Below are positions 1-10,022 of a stretch of DNA of 64,000 bases, one piece after another. A model generated the notes under the pieces. It saw only the letters and a list, made by a program, of their open reading frames with translations, did no database searches and had not been told where the DNA came from. The position numbers were made by a program, and so were the translations under genes. This DNA comes from Latilactobacillus fragifolii (GTDB lineage: Bacteria > Bacillota > Bacilli > Lactobacillales > Lactobacillaceae): contig NZ_CAJOCF010000001.1 of the NCBI RefSeq assembly GCF_905332535.1, forward strand, positions 434,001 to 498,000, in the 5' to 3' direction. Within the stretch, counting starts at the first letter, position 1; each line of letters begins with the position of its first letter.

Positions 1-615
1 TGGTTGGATCGTCATTTGCGCATCAACCACAGTATAGTCTAGCACATGCCCCCCAAAATCGTGGGCATCGTTTAAGAAGTGCACGTGATAACCTGCAACA
101 GCTGCCCCTTGATAAAGGGCTGGTGCATAGTATCCAATCAACGTCCCAGTTACATCGGTTTGTTCAAACTCGGGTTGCACCCGAGTCGCAGTAGTCAAAT
201 TCGGATACGGTTCATGTTGGGTTTGTACCGCGCGCGTATGCATGACTTTAAAGATGCCAGTCATTTTAACCGCAAAAAACAAATTTTTTAACGCTGCTTG
301 CGCTAAAATTTGCGTTTCTAAAGCAGCTTTTGAAAGCTGCTGGATTGTCTGAGTAGGTAGCGATGGATCTTGCCAATGCACTGTCGCAAATGGCACTGTT
401 GCATCAGCCGCGAGCTCAGTTACTTGCCCTGCACCATTCACAATATAGGCGTGACCATCTAGTAAGACGAGCTCCCCCGCTAAACCGTGCGCCGTACCAA
501 TGCCAAAATTACCGTGTTTTAGTAATTCAGCCACGGTCATCGTCCCTGTAAACAGCCCTGGTATCAATAATGCTAGAGTCCCGTGTTGATAAACACGTTT
601 GCCATCATTTGTCAT
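1..615 (-). CDS. alsD: alpha-acetolactate decarboxylase (3' end cut off by the window edge)
   Basis: Decarboxylates alpha-acetolactate to acetoin in the cytosol, the second step of the neutral-fermentation route from pyruvate. The first 205 codons are present; the gene runs on past base 1. The family's metal-binding histidines are visible in GYHVHFLNDAHDFGGHVLD near the end of the visible part (HxH, then a third His about ten residues later). The ATG at 615 is preceded by a strong GAGGAGG site. It starts 17 bases after the stop of alsS, so the two are almost certainly one transcript. Recognition of the family is firm; the missing C-terminus cannot be judged. Confidence 0.93.
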   Translation of the reverse strand, partial: MTNDGKRVYQHGTLALLIPGLFTGTMTVAELLKHGNFGIGTAHGLAGELVLLDGHAYIVNGAGQVTELAADATVPFATVHWQDPSLPTQTIQQLSKAALETQILAQAALKNLFFAVKMTGIFKVMHTRAVQTQHEPYPNLTTATRVQPEFEQTDVTGTLIGYYAPALYQGAAVAGYHVHFLNDAHDFGGHVLDYTVVDAQMTIQP

Positions 616-632
616 TTATTTTCCTCCTCAAA

Positions 633-2315
633 TTAAACAAGTTGATCAGGTAATAACGCTTGCCCTAATGATTGATTATCTTTGTAATCAACAGGTACAT
701 CAACGAGGACCGGACCATCGATGGCAAAGGCTTGGTCCAATACTTTACCAAGATCTGCGGCTTTTTCAACCCGCAACCCAGTTGCCCCAAAGCTCTCAGC
801 ATATTGTACAAAATCAACAGGGCCGAACTTCACAGCGGCTGATTCACCATATTTCATTTCCTCTTGGAATTTCACCATGTCATAATAACCATCATTCCAA
901 ATGATATGAACGATATTTAAGTTCAGTCGGACTGCTGTTTCTAAGTCTTGTCCAGAAAATAAGAACCCACCGTCACCCGAAACAGACACAATTTGTGTAT
1001 TTGGACGCACTAGCGCAGCACTAATCGCCCATGGCAATGCGACACCTAAAGTCTGCATCCCATTACTAAAGAGCAAGTGTCGTGGTTCATAACTTCTAAA
1101 ATGCCGCGCCATCCAGATATAATGGCTACCAACATCGACAGTGACAGTCATTTCATCGGTTACCCGTGCTTGCAGTTCTGAAATAATATTTAATGGATGG
1201 CTGAGGGGATTATCAGTTGTCATTTCAGGCGCATTATCGCGTTGATTAAGTTCAGCATGTAACGCAACTAAATAATCACGCACATCGCTTGCTAGTTGAT
1301 ACCCTTTCATATAAGGTAATAAGAAATCTAAGGTCTGGGCAATATCGCCGACCAATTCTTTTTCTGGCTGAAAATTATGATCGATTTCAGCGCGCATATC
1401 ATCAACCACCATAATATGTGCATCACTTTCAGCGTTCCAGTTACGGGGTTCATATTCGATTGGATCATAGCCAACTGCAATCACGAGATCACTACGTTTT
1501 AGAATCCGATCACCTGGTTGGTTACGGAACAAACCAACGCGACCATAAAAATCTGTTTCTAAAGCACGCGAAATCACTCCCGCAGCTTGGAATGTTTCGA
1601 CAACCGGAATGTGGGTTTCCGCTACTAAATTACGAATCGCCGCCGTCACTTCTGGTGAAGAAGCACGCATACCAACTAAAAGAACTGGTAATTTTGCTTC
1701 TTTAATCCGTTGTGCCAAGAGCGTCGTTTCAACTGGACTGGCGGGGCCTAATTTAGGGGCCATCAACGGTTTAATGACCTTAGAATGGACTTCTGCGTCG
1801 GTTACATCTTGGGGGATGCTGACAAACGTTGCCCCTTGCTTAGCTGACTCTGCTTCTTGATAAGCATTGGCAATCACTTCTGATAAATTCTCGGGTTCTT
1901 GAACTTCAGCGCTGAATTTTGTGATTGGGGCAAATAACGCCGCATTACGCATGCTTTGATGCGTTAGCCGTAACAAATCAGCACGTTTGACTTGCCCTGC
2001 AATGGCTAAGACCGGATCACCTTCAGCGGTCGCTGTCACAACCCCCGTTGCTAAATTACTGGCACCAGGTCCCGAAGTCGCCATCACAACCCCTGGTTTA
2101 CCGGTAATTCGCCCAATCCCGGCGGCCATAAAGGCGGCGTTTTGTTCATGGCGCGTTAAAATTAATTGGGGCGTCTTGGGATTAACAGGATGTTCTAGTC
2201 GTTCAAAAATCCGGTCAATCTTGGCCCCCGGAATCCCGAATACATATTTAACATCATGATTTACTAAACTATCAACAATGGCATCCGCGCCGTAATACTT
2301 TTTTTCTTCAGTCAT
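633..2315 (-). CDS. alsS: catabolic acetolactate synthase
   Basis: Thiamine-diphosphate enzyme joining two pyruvates to alpha-acetolactate with loss of CO2. At 560 residues it has the normal length. The N-terminal pyrimidine-binding domain carries the catalytic glutamate (RHEQNA, Glu57), a central domain follows, and the C-terminal domain has the GDG...WND diphosphate/Mg motif at about 447-475. The neighbouring decarboxylase, and the absence of a regulatory small subunit or ilv genes, point to the catabolic acetoin enzyme rather than the IlvB biosynthetic one. The start region reads GGTAGGGTAGGTC before ATG. A palindrome lies about 70 bases upstream (listed separately). Pyruvate oxidase-like homologues exist, but the alsD partner settles the call. 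Confidence 0.92.
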   Translation of the reverse strand: MTEEKKYYGADAIVDSLVNHDVKYVFGIPGAKIDRIFERLEHPVNPKTPQLILTRHEQNAAFMAAGIGRITGKPGVVMATSGPGASNLATGVVTATAEGDPVLAIAGQVKRADLLRLTHQSMRNAALFAPITKFSAEVQEPENLSEVIANAYQEAESAKQGATFVSIPQDVTDAEVHSKVIKPLMAPKLGPASPVETTLLAQRIKEAKLPVLLVGMRASSPEVTAAIRNLVAETHIPVVETFQAAGVISRALETDFYGRVGLFRNQPGDRILKRSDLVIAVGYDPIEYEPRNWNAESDAHIMVVDDMRAEIDHNFQPEKELVGDIAQTLDFLLPYMKGYQLASDVRDYLVALHAELNQRDNAPEMTTDNPLSHPLNIISELQARVTDEMTVTVDVGSHYIWMARHFRSYEPRHLLFSNGMQTLGVALPWAISAALVRPNTQIVSVSGDGGFLFSGQDLETAVRLNLNIVHIIWNDGYYDMVKFQEEMKYGESAAVKFGPVDFVQYAESFGATGLRVEKAADLGKVLDQAFAIDGPVLVDVPVDYKDNQSLGQALLPDQLV

Positions 2316-2387
2316 GACCTACCCTACCTAACCTATGATTTTATAACTTATATCTTAGCATGGAACTACTGGAAAAACTAGCAACGT

Positions 2388-2400
2388 GCGTTTGAAACGC
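2388..2400 (-). promoter_or_regulatory. palindromic operator candidate upstream of alsS
   Basis: A perfect 13-base palindrome, GCGTTT-C-AAACGC on the minus strand, lies in the only upstream region of the alsSD transcript. A possible -10 (TATAAG/TATAAA) lies near 2340-2350. The core resembles a CcpA cre site (AAACGCTT on the plus strand), but the flanks match the cre consensus poorly. It is therefore a candidate site for CcpA or another repressor or activator; only the symmetry is observed. Confidence 0.35.
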
Positions 2401-2432
2401 TTAACCTAGCGCCACTAATCGTATAACAAAGC

Positions 2433-2479
2433 GCTAAAAAAGCCACACTCCACCTCTCGGTAAGTGCGGCTTTTTTAGC
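2433..2479 (-). terminator. bidirectional-looking terminator after the epimerase gene
   Basis: The inverted repeat GCTAAAAAAGCCACACT / AGTGCGGCTTTTTTAGC, with an 11-13 base loop, follows the stop of the epimerase gene by five bases. The A/T runs inside the arms give a U-tract on the minus strand. Confidence 0.8.
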
Positions 2480-2484
2480 ATTCA

Positions 2485-3363
2485 TTAACGAATAGTAATT
2501 TCATAGCTTGCGTTGAACGTTTCACCTGCAGCCAACTTATTGACACCAAATTTTGCTGCAAGGTCGCCATTTGCATCGACAGTGTCAGCAATCCCCCACC
2601 AAGGTTCAAGGCACACGAGGTTTCCTTCGGTTGGGTAAGGCGACCAGACACCGATGAATGGGGCCCCTGTTAGTTTCAGGGTAACTGAATGTTCTGTTTT
2701 TTCAGAACGAATACTGAATGCATTGGCTTGACCCTTTAATTCATAAATTAAAGCGTCATTTTTAAATAAGTGGTGATTGATATCCGTTGCAACATCGGTA
2801 GGAGCCAATGTTCGCTCATTCAAATTGATGAATGCGCCTTGTAATGGGATTTTAACCCGTGATTTTTGGGGGCGGTAGTCTAAGAAGTAATCTTCAAATT
2901 GCGTATCATCGGTTAATGGTACTTTGAAACCGGGATGCCCGCCAATCGAGAAATACATTGGCCCACTTGGTGCAACATTGCGAACATCATAATCGACCGT
3001 CAAGTGCATATCATGGACACGATAGCGCACGCGTAATTCAAATTCAAATGGGTAGATTTTTCGACTTGCGTCATCTGCTTGCAATAGGAAAGTAACGGCG
3101 TGATCCGATTGTTCTACCACGCTAAATTCACGATCACGGGCAAAACCGTGTTGGCCCATTGGATAGGTGTGCCCATTATACGTATATTGGTCATCTTTTG
3201 AGCGCCCGACAAATGGGAATAAAACGGGGGCATGGCGGCCCCAAACTTCAGGGTCAGCTTGCCATAAATATTCAAGCCCCGAAATGGCGCCCTTAATACT
3301 TTGCAATTCGGCGCCTTGGGGACTGAGGGTCACCGTTAAAAATTCGTTTGCAATTTGGATCAT
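2485..3363 (-). CDS. aldose 1-epimerase family protein, LacX-like
   Basis: Galactose-mutarotase fold protein of 292 residues, the usual size of the LacX/YihR-type subgroup. Conserved features include RHAPVLFPFVGR near residue 43, GQHGFARD with the likely catalytic His72, and GGHPGF with His143; the LEPWWG block near the C-terminus should hold the catalytic glutamate. It probably interconverts alpha and beta anomers of a hexose or hexose phosphate, but the substrate cannot be read from sequence. It stands alone between terminators, downstream of hslU, with a good AAGGTGG site before ATG. In Bacillus this position after hslU is held by codY, which is not seen here. Confidence 0.82.
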   Translation of the reverse strand: MIQIANEFLTVTLSPQGAELQSIKGAISGLEYLWQADPEVWGRHAPVLFPFVGRSKDDQYTYNGHTYPMGQHGFARDREFSVVEQSDHAVTFLLQADDASRKIYPFEFELRVRYRVHDMHLTVDYDVRNVAPSGPMYFSIGGHPGFKVPLTDDTQFEDYFLDYRPQKSRVKIPLQGAFINLNERTLAPTDVATDINHHLFKNDALIYELKGQANAFSIRSEKTEHSVTLKLTGAPFIGVWSPYPTEGNLVCLEPWWGIADTVDANGDLAAKFGVNKLAAGETFNASYEITIR

Positions 3364-3386
3364 TCTAAAATACCACCTTTTAAGAA

Positions 3387-4805
3387 TTATAGAATAAAGC
3401 GGGTTAAATCTTTGTCAGCTGCAATATCACCGATTTTGTCGTTGACGTATTGTTCTGTGATGGTAATATCACCCATCTGCATGTCGGGCCCTTCAAAGAG
3501 AATATCCTCTAATAGCTTCTCTAAGATCGTTGCCAACCGACGCGCACCAATATTATCAGTGTCGTGGTTGACTTGGGAGGCAATCGCAGCAATGCGCTCA
3601 ATCGCTTCCATCGTGAAGGTGACATGCACCCCATCGGCGCCAATCAACGCCATATATTGTTTAACAAGCGCGTTGTTCGGTTCTGTCAAAATCCGAATAA
3701 AGTCTTTTTCGGTTAAATCCTCTAGTTCGACCCGAATTGGGAAACGGCCCTGTAATTCAGCGATTAAATCGCTTGGTTTAGATTCAGCAAATGCACCAGA
3801 ACCAATAAATAAGATATGGTCGGTTTTCAAAACACCGTATTTCGTATTCACTTGTGAACCTTCAACGATTGGTAAAATATCGCGTTGAACCCCTTCACGA
3901 GAGACTTCACCGGATTGTTTTTTACCACCAGCCGCAATTTTATCAATTTCATCGATGAAAATAATTCCGGTATTTTCAGCCCGTTGGAGCGCATCATGAT
4001 AAATATCGGCATGGTTAACTAATTTAGCGGATTCTTCTTGAATGAAGATTTCGCGAGCTTCCTTAACCGTTACCGTTCGCGTAATTTTCTTCTTCGGCAT
4101 AATTGAACCCAAGGTATCGTTTAAATCAATTCCCATTTGCCCCATCATATCGTTCATTGGGGCAGCTTTTTTCGGTTCATCAACTTGAATTTCGATTTCC
4201 CGATTATCCAACAAACCTTTATCCAGCTGTTCTTTGACAGACAACCGTTCATTACGAATGTCATCCGTCACTTCTTCTGGTTCAGCTTGTCCGAAACCAG
4301 CAGGCGTTTCCCCTTTTTGAAGCGCATTAAACATGTTCATTAAATCATTCACGTTGTTATTGTTTTTACGTTGTTCCTTTTTGATGCCGGGCACTAATAA
4401 TTTAACCAAGCGTTTGTCTGCTTGACGGGCGGCCTTAGCACGGACGTTTTTAAACTGTTCGGTTTCTTCCATGTGGACAGCCACATCAGCTAAATCACGG
4501 ACCATTGACTCAACGTCTCGCCCCACATACCCAACTTCAGTAAATTTAGTGGCTTCAACTTTAATAAATGGGGCATCGACAATTTTTGCTAATCGCCGGG
4601 CAATTTCTGTTTTTCCGACCCCCGTTGGTCCGATCATTAACAGATTTTTAGGCGTGATTTCTTGTTGCATTTTGGTACTAAGTTGCATCCGCCGATAACG
4701 GTTATATAATGCAACCGCAACGGCTTTTTTAGCTTGATCTTGTCCGATAACAAATTGGTCAAGTTCAGCGACGATTGTTTTGGGTGTTTTATTCATTAAG
4801 TCCAT
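3387..4805 (-). CDS. hslU: ATP-dependent protease ATPase subunit HslU
   Basis: AAA+ unfoldase that feeds proteins into the HslV peptidase ring. It has 472 residues, the standard length. Walker A (GPTGVGKTE, residues 59-67), a variable I-domain at roughly 110-240, Walker B (IIFIDEID, around 280), sensor/arginine-finger region, and the conserved C-terminal tail DLTRFIL that docks into HslV are all present. The start MDLMN has AGGAGG eight bases upstream. It begins 11 bases after hslV stops, so it is co-transcribed. No internal promoter is evident. Confidence 0.96.
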   Translation of the reverse strand: MDLMNKTPKTIVAELDQFVIGQDQAKKAVAVALYNRYRRMQLSTKMQQEITPKNLLMIGPTGVGKTEIARRLAKIVDAPFIKVEATKFTEVGYVGRDVESMVRDLADVAVHMEETEQFKNVRAKAARQADKRLVKLLVPGIKKEQRKNNNNVNDLMNMFNALQKGETPAGFGQAEPEEVTDDIRNERLSVKEQLDKGLLDNREIEIQVDEPKKAAPMNDMMGQMGIDLNDTLGSIMPKKKITRTVTVKEAREIFIQEESAKLVNHADIYHDALQRAENTGIIFIDEIDKIAAGGKKQSGEVSREGVQRDILPIVEGSQVNTKYGVLKTDHILFIGSGAFAESKPSDLIAELQGRFPIRVELEDLTEKDFIRILTEPNNALVKQYMALIGADGVHVTFTMEAIERIAAIASQVNHDTDNIGARRLATILEKLLEDILFEGPDMQMGDITITEQYVNDKIGDIAADKDLTRFIL

Positions 4806-4816
4806 TGTGCGACCTC

Positions 4817-5362
4817 CTAAAATGATTCGACAATCACGTTGTGGTTAGTGTAAACATCAATCCCACCAGCAATATCAACACTGGTTGTAACGATTTTTTC
4901 CACGGATAAGTCATCTTTTCCTTCGAGTAATAATGCGGTAGCTGCTGCTTGGGCGAAGTTCCCACCTGAACCTACGGCAATCACTTGATCACCTGATTCA
5001 GATAGGGTATCAGGGGTGATCACTTCGCCATTCCCTGAAATTAATAAAATATCAGTTGCATTGACTGCAATTAGCATTGCTTCTAACTTTTGAAGCGTCG
5101 GGTCTTTACGCCAATCTTGCGCTAAAGCAACGGCTGCATGTTGTAAGTCACCGGAATATTTTTCTAATTTTTGTTCAAACCATTCTTGTAATGTAAAGGC
5201 GTCAGCAACACCACCGGCAAAGCCGATGGCGACCTTATTGCCATAAATCCGGCGGACCTTCTTAGCAGAATCCTTCGTAACAAATTTTTCGCCCATTGTG
5301 ACTTGACCGTCACCAGCGATTGCTGTTTTGCCATTATGTTTTACTGCACAAATTGTTGTCAT
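4817..5362 (-). CDS. hslV: ATP-dependent protease peptidase subunit HslV
   Basis: Proteasome-like peptidase of 181 residues. After removal of Met the chain begins with Thr (MTTICAV), the normal N-terminal nucleophile, unlike the serine version in Bacillus CodW. The family blocks AIAGDGQVT and GFAGGVADAF, with the basic stretch KKVRR between them, are all present. Upstream lies a 229-base gap from xerC containing its own promoter candidate and a structured leader (separate entries), so hslVU may be expressed independently of xerC. The AAGGAG site sits about eight bases before ATG. No CtsR heptad repeat is visible upstream, in contrast to clpB. Confidence 0.95.
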   Translation of the reverse strand: MTTICAVKHNGKTAIAGDGQVTMGEKFVTKDSAKKVRRIYGNKVAIGFAGGVADAFTLQEWFEQKLEKYSGDLQHAAVALAQDWRKDPTLQKLEAMLIAVNATDILLISGNGEVITPDTLSESGDQVIAVGSGGNFAQAAATALLLEGKDDLSVEKIVTTSVDIAGGIDVYTNHNVIVESF

Positions 5363-5509
5363 TTAAATTACTCCTTATTTGGGGATTGGATGATGCTTAA
5401 CGTACTTTCATCAACAACTTCTTCCGTCTTACCGCACTTGTTGAATCAGCGATTTCATCACCAATCCGTCGAGTGCTGTAAGTGCTCAGAAGTTAAACGT
5501 TGATGATGC
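5363..5509 (-). promoter_or_regulatory. structured 5' leader of hslVU (candidate cis-acting RNA)
   Basis: About 147 bases of leader RNA precede hslV. Helix A joins TCATCAAC (5506-5499) plus AACTTCT (5494-5488) to AGAAGTTGTTGATGA (5422-5408), 15 pairs with a four-base bulge. It encloses GCACTT/AAGTGC (5485-5480 with 5439-5434). Helix B joins GGATTGGTGATG (5467-5456) to CATCATCCAATCC (5395-5383), just upstream of the AAGGAG site, with one bulge. Helices A and B cross, so they are alternatives or a pseudoknot. I recognise no known riboswitch or T-box motif. Pairing is read by eye only. Confidence 0.45.
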
Positions 5510-5515
5510 ACTTCT

Positions 5516-5545
5516 ATTTTAGCAGTCTTTAAGACTGTGTGCTAA
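5516..5545 (-). promoter_or_regulatory. candidate hslV promoter with internal palindrome
   Basis: -35 TTAGCA (5540-5545), 18-base spacer and -10 TAAAAT (5516-5521) on the minus strand. The spacer is filled by a 15-base palindrome, CAGTCTT-T-AAGACTG (5523-5537), a typical place for a repressor. The -35 is weak, so confidence is moderate. Confidence 0.45.
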
Positions 5546-5591
5546 TATTAGTCTATTTTTCATAAAAAAAAATCAAACTTTAGACCTAGTT

Positions 5592-6497
5592 TTAAGCGCG
5601 GGGAAAGAATTGGCGGTAATCTTTTTGTAAATGGGCGGTTGTAACATGGGTATAAATCTGGGTGGTTGATAAGCTACTGTGGCCTAATAATTCTTGGACC
5701 GTTCGTAAATCAGCACCATGGTCCAATAAATGGGTTGCAAACGTATGCCGAATCATATGTGGATGAATGTCACTTGTTAAACTCGTCTTCTTAATAATCT
5801 GATCTAAAATGTATTCAATTCCCCGACTCGTAATCGGTGCACCACGATGGTTAACGAAGACGACATCATGGTCCAAATGTTGCTTGGCCATCAATTGAAC
5901 ACGACCTGCTTTCAAATAAGCTTGTAAGGCGCGTTGGGCATGGTGTCCAAATGGCACATAGCGGTCTTTGTTCCCTTTACCATGCACAAGAATGACACGT
6001 AAACCGAAATCAATTTGTGCTACCGTCAACTGTGCGCACTCACTCACCCGCATCCCTGTTGCATACAGTAGTTCTAAAATAGCACGATTTCGTTGATCAA
6101 GCGGTTGCTCTCCCTCAATGGCAGCAAATAGCGCATCCATTTCCTTTTCATAGAAAAAACGAGGTAACTTATGCTGTTGCTTTTTAAGTTGGACGGCTTC
6201 AAAGGGATCAGTTTGAACAAATTCATTTTTTACTAAATACCGATAAAACGACCGCAAACTCGAAATTCGTCGGGCAACGGTTTGCCGACTATATTTTTTT
6301 TCATCCAGTTCATTCAGGTAAGTCTGCACATCCAAGGCGGTGACCTGTTTGAACGACGATAACCCTCCGTTAGCAGTTAAAAAAGCGCTAAACATTTGAA
6401 TATCAGCTTGATAAGCTTTTTGGGTTTCAGACGAGTAATGTCGATCGACCACTAAATACTGTAAAAAAAGGTTAAGCCATTCTTGTTCTAACGCCAA
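5592..6497 (-). CDS. xerC: tyrosine recombinase XerC
   Basis: Site-specific recombinase that works with XerD (also in this window) to resolve chromosome dimers at dif. It has 301 residues. The catalytic set is complete: Arg150 (ATGMRVSE), Lys174 (HGKGNKDR), His247 and Arg250 (HPHMIRH), His273 (LLGHSS) and Tyr282 (TQIYTH). The start is TTG (MALEQEW), chosen because GGAGGGA lies at correct spacing. It follows trmFO by 66 bases. The order trmFO-xerC-hslV-hslU is the conserved Firmicute arrangement (codV-clpQ-clpY in Bacillus). Confidence 0.94.
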   Translation of the reverse strand: MALEQEWLNLFLQYLVVDRHYSSETQKAYQADIQMFSAFLTANGGLSSFKQVTALDVQTYLNELDEKKYSRQTVARRISSLRSFYRYLVKNEFVQTDPFEAVQLKKQQHKLPRFFYEKEMDALFAAIEGEQPLDQRNRAILELLYATGMRVSECAQLTVAQIDFGLRVILVHGKGNKDRYVPFGHHAQRALQAYLKAGRVQLMAKQHLDHDVVFVNHRGAPITSRGIEYILDQIIKKTSLTSDIHPHMIRHTFATHLLDHGADLRTVQELLGHSSLSTTQIYTHVTTAHLQKDYRQFFPRA

Positions 6498-6563
6498 AAA
6501 AATCCCTCCAAGCTTGATTAATATTACTTTACCACAAGCCTGGCGGGATTTAAAAGATTCGCA

Positions 6564-7871
6564 TTAAAGTGTCCCTTTAAATTGGTCGATACTTTCAAGT
6601 GCGCGCTCAGCAAGCGCTTGGTTCCGTTCCTTTTTATCGCGAATCCGTTGCTTTAAAGGTTCAAAAATCCCAAAGTTAGCATTCATTGGTTGAAAATGTT
6701 TGGCACTGGTATGCGTGATATAGTGTGCCATTGAGCCTATTGCCGTATCCGTTGGAAAAATAACTGGTGCTTGATCCAACGCAAGTTTAGCGGCGTTAAT
6801 CCCAGCCACTAGCCCAGAAGCGGCACTTTCAACGTAGCCTTCCACCCCAGTCATTTGACCAGCAAAGAATAAATCATGCCGTTGTTTTGATTGATACGTT
6901 GGTAATAACACGTCTGGTGATTTCATAAACGTATTACGATGCATAACACCATAGCGCACAAATTCAGCGTTTTCTAAACCAGGAATCAGCCGGAAAACAC
7001 GTTTTTGTTCCCCCCACTTCAAATGGGTTTGGAAACCAACGATGTTATACAAACTAGCCGCTGCATTATCTTGACGTAACTGCACAACCGCATATGGTTG
7101 CTTACCCGTGTTAGGGTCTTCTAAACCAACGGGTTTCAAAGGCCCAAATAACATTGTCTTAATACCTCGCTTGGCCATCACTTCGATTGGCATACAGCCA
7201 TCGAAGAATTTTTCTTCTTCAAAATCGTGCATTTCGGCAACATCAGCACTGATTAATGCCTTGTAGAAGGTTTCGAATTCTTCTTCAGTCATTGGGCAGT
7301 TTAAATAAGCGGCTTCCCCTTTATCATAGCGCGATTTGAGATAGACTTTATCAAAATCAATACTATTCTTATCCAAAATTGGCGCTGCAGCATCATAGAA
7401 GTACAAACCATTACTGCCGTTTAAGGCACTAATTTTTTCAGCTAAGCCTTCTGATGTCAATGGACCAGTTGCGACAATCGTTGGGCCTTCTGGAAAATCC
7501 GTTAATTCTTCATGATGAACTGTAACCCGATCATGATTTGCTAATCGCTTTGTCACAGTTTGAGAAAAAGGGGTCCGATCAACAGCTAATGCCCCACCAG
7601 CCGGCACGGCATTTTGATCAGCTGCGCTGATGATTAACGAGTCTAAGTGACGCATTTCTTCTTTAATTAAGCCAACCGCATTGGTAATTTGGTTCGCACG
7701 GAGGGAATTCGTACAAACTAATTCTGCGAATTGTTCTGTATGGTGTGCTGGGGTCATTTTGACTGGACGCATTTCATAGAGGTGCACATTCACACCGCGT
7801 TGGGCAATTTGCCATGCTGCTTCTGAACCGGCTAATCCGGCACCAATCACGTTTACAAAAGGTTCTGTCAT
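6564..7871 (-). CDS. trmFO: methylenetetrahydrofolate-tRNA-(uracil-5-)-methyltransferase TrmFO
   Basis: Flavoenzyme that methylates U54 in the T-loop of tRNA using 5,10-methylenetetrahydrofolate. It has 435 residues, the usual length. The N-terminal FAD-binding motif ([13 protein letters not shown]), the conserved YEMRP and ELVCTNSLR blocks, and the C-terminal [18 protein letters not shown] signature are clear. The gene starts 22 bases after topA stops and probably belongs to the same transcript. The ribosome binding site is weak (AAGTGGC), consistent with translation following topA. Confidence 0.95.
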   Translation of the reverse strand: MTEPFVNVIGAGLAGSEAAWQIAQRGVNVHLYEMRPVKMTPAHHTEQFAELVCTNSLRANQITNAVGLIKEEMRHLDSLIISAADQNAVPAGGALAVDRTPFSQTVTKRLANHDRVTVHHEELTDFPEGPTIVATGPLTSEGLAEKISALNGSNGLYFYDAAAPILDKNSIDFDKVYLKSRYDKGEAAYLNCPMTEEEFETFYKALISADVAEMHDFEEEKFFDGCMPIEVMAKRGIKTMLFGPLKPVGLEDPNTGKQPYAVVQLRQDNAAASLYNIVGFQTHLKWGEQKRVFRLIPGLENAEFVRYGVMHRNTFMKSPDVLLPTYQSKQRHDLFFAGQMTGVEGYVESAASGLVAGINAAKLALDQAPVIFPTDTAIGSMAHYITHTSAKHFQPMNANFGIFEPLKQRIRDKKERNQALAERALESIDQFKGTL

Positions 7872-7893
7872 TTACTAGTCGCCACTTTTCTAA

Positions 7894-9978
7894 TTATTTT
7901 TGAACGGTTTCTTCATAGTCCCCGTTTGGACAAATCACTTGCTTGCCGCCTTTAATTTTCTTTTCAACAAGGTAGTGTTCACACTTTGGACAGTTTCTAC
8001 CAACTGGTTTATCCCAAGTCACAAAGTCACAGTCGGGGTAACGATCACAGCCATAGAAGAGCCGGTTTTTCTTCGATTTACGTTCGATGACTTGTCCTTT
8101 GCCACATTTAGGACAGGTCACGCCGATTTCCTTCACAATTGCCTTGGTATTACGACAATCTGGGAAGCGACTGCAGGCGAAGAATTTACCATATCGGCCC
8201 ATTTTGACAACCATTGGCGCGCCGCAGATGTCACAGTCGAAACCAGCCGGTTCATCTTTAATTTGGACTTTCTCGATTTGTTCACTCGCTTTTTCAACTT
8301 CTTTTTCAAATGGTTTGAAGAAGTTATCAATCACTTTAACCCAGTCTTCTTGACCAGTTTCAACTTCATCCAAGCGATGCTCCAAATCAGCTGTAAAATC
8401 GATATTCACAATATCTGGGAAAAACTCAACAATTAAGCCGTTGACGATTTCACCTAATTCGGTTGGTTCAAAACGTTTCGCATTCAATTTCACATAATAA
8501 CGACGTTGAATAGTTTCAATTGTTGGTGAATAGGTTGATGGCCGGCCCACACCGTTTTCTTCCAAAGCCTTAACTAAATTAGCTTCAGAATAGCGGGCTG
8601 GTGGCTGTGTAAAATGTTGAGCCGGATCAGTCTTAACGAGTTTCACAGCGTCCCCGACTGCCAGTTCTGGTAAGACATTATCCTTAGCTGAATCTTCAGT
8701 ATCCCGTGATGATACATAAAGTTTCGTAAAACCGGGAAACTTCATTTGTGAGCCGTTTGCTTTGAATAAAACATCGCCTTGGGCAATCTTGACAGCAACT
8801 GTATCAAATATTGCTGGTGTCATCTGGCTTGCGACAAACCGTGACCAAATTAAGTTATAAATCTTATATTGATCATTGGTTAAGACGTCTTTTAAGCTCT
8901 TAGGTGTCCGCATCACTGACGTTGGGCGGATCGCTTCATGCGCATCTTGTGCCCCTTCTGGATTCTTTGTCTGATGGACCTTTAATGCTGCATATTCTTC
9001 GCCGTAGTTATCATGAATAAACTGTGCGGCTTCGTGCTTAGCCCCCGTTGAAATCCGTGTTGAATCGGTACGCATATAAGTAATTAGGCCAACCGTGCCT
9101 TCTTTGCCACCGAGATTAATGCCTTCATATAATTGTTGCGCCTGCATCATTGTTTTCCGAGTTCTGAAATTCAGTTTCCGGTTAGCTTCTTGTTGCAAGG
9201 AACTCGTTGTAAATGGTGCGGCCGCAAAACGTTTGCGTTCCCGTTTCTTAACATCTTCAATTGTAAAATCAGTGGTCTTATCGATTTGCTTCAAAATCGC
9301 TTGAACGGCATCATTGTCGCCCAATGGTAATTTCTTACCCTTCACACCGTAGAAACTGGCGTTAAACTTACTTCGGCTTTTTTTGAATTCAGCGTCTAAT
9401 GACCAGTATTCTTCTGGAACAAACGCTTTGATCTCATTTTCACGATCAATCACAAGTTTTAAGGCCACGGATTGAACCCGACCAGCACTCAAGCCTTTTT
9501 TAACTTTTTGCCAGAGTAATGGACTGATTGAATATCCAACGATTCGATCGAGCACGCGGCGCGCTTGTTGCGCATCAACGAGTTTCATATCGATACTGCG
9601 TGGCTTTTTAAAAGCATTTTTAACGGTGTCTTTGGTAATTTCGTTAAAGACAACCCGGTTTTTTTCAGTTGGATCAAGTTTTAAAATATGGGAAACGTGC
9701 CATGCGATGGCTTCCCCTTCACGGTCCGGATCGGCTGCCAGGTAGATATGATCAACTTTTTTAGCTTGCTTTTTTAATTCTTTAATCGTTTCGCCTTTAC
9801 CGCGAATCGAGATATATTTAGGTTCATAATTATTTTCAAAATCGATTCCCATTTGACTCTTTGGTAAATCGCGGATGTGACCCTTGCTAGCGACAACTTT
9901 ATAGTTACGCCCAAGGTACTTTTCAATTGTTTTGGCCTTTGCAGGTGATTCTACAATGACTAAATTTTTGCCTGCCAT
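7894..9978 (-). CDS. topA: DNA topoisomerase I
   Basis: Type IA topoisomerase that relaxes negative supercoils. It has 694 residues from the ATG at 9978. An in-frame TTG two codons upstream is less likely because AAAGGGG is only two bases from it but well spaced for the ATG. The Toprim domain opens with [19 protein letters not shown] and has DPDRE at 83-87; the catalytic Tyr301 lies in ITYMRTDST. Three C-terminal zinc-ribbon modules follow: two with paired CxxC...C(x)nC, and a third reduced one (CPKC...CPNGD). Confidence 0.96.
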   Translation of the reverse strand: MAGKNLVIVESPAKAKTIEKYLGRNYKVVASKGHIRDLPKSQMGIDFENNYEPKYISIRGKGETIKELKKQAKKVDHIYLAADPDREGEAIAWHVSHILKLDPTEKNRVVFNEITKDTVKNAFKKPRSIDMKLVDAQQARRVLDRIVGYSISPLLWQKVKKGLSAGRVQSVALKLVIDRENEIKAFVPEEYWSLDAEFKKSRSKFNASFYGVKGKKLPLGDNDAVQAILKQIDKTTDFTIEDVKKRERKRFAAAPFTTSSLQQEANRKLNFRTRKTMMQAQQLYEGINLGGKEGTVGLITYMRTDSTRISTGAKHEAAQFIHDNYGEEYAALKVHQTKNPEGAQDAHEAIRPTSVMRTPKSLKDVLTNDQYKIYNLIWSRFVASQMTPAIFDTVAVKIAQGDVLFKANGSQMKFPGFTKLYVSSRDTEDSAKDNVLPELAVGDAVKLVKTDPAQHFTQPPARYSEANLVKALEENGVGRPSTYSPTIETIQRRYYVKLNAKRFEPTELGEIVNGLIVEFFPDIVNIDFTADLEHRLDEVETGQEDWVKVIDNFFKPFEKEVEKASEQIEKVQIKDEPAGFDCDICGAPMVVKMGRYGKFFACSRFPDCRNTKAIVKEIGVTCPKCGKGQVIERKSKKNRLFYGCDRYPDCDFVTWDKPVGRNCPKCEHYLVEKKIKGGKQVICPNGDYEETVQK

Positions 9979-10022
9979 GGACAAACCCCTTTCAACAGAA
10001 CGCTTTGTTCAAATCGTTCATT

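Noticed and set aside
2388-2400. Canonical CcpA cre site before alsS
   Set aside because: Core AAACGCTT fits, but the flanking positions miss the consensus at about four places; kept only as a palindrome of unknown binder.
3355-3888. Plus-strand frame of 177 codons opposite hslU
   Set aside because: Lies wholly antisense to well-conserved galM/hslU coding sequence, has no recognisable domain and is a frame shadow.
5303-5503. Plus-strand frame across the hslV leader (66 codons), and a minus-strand stop-free stretch ending near 5400
   Set aside because: No ribosome binding site on either strand and no family resemblance; the base-pairing pattern explains the region better.
7900-8436. Plus-strand frame of 178 codons opposite topA
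   Set aside because: Antisense to the zinc-ribbon region of topA; low-complexity Phe/Asn-rich translation expected of a shadow.
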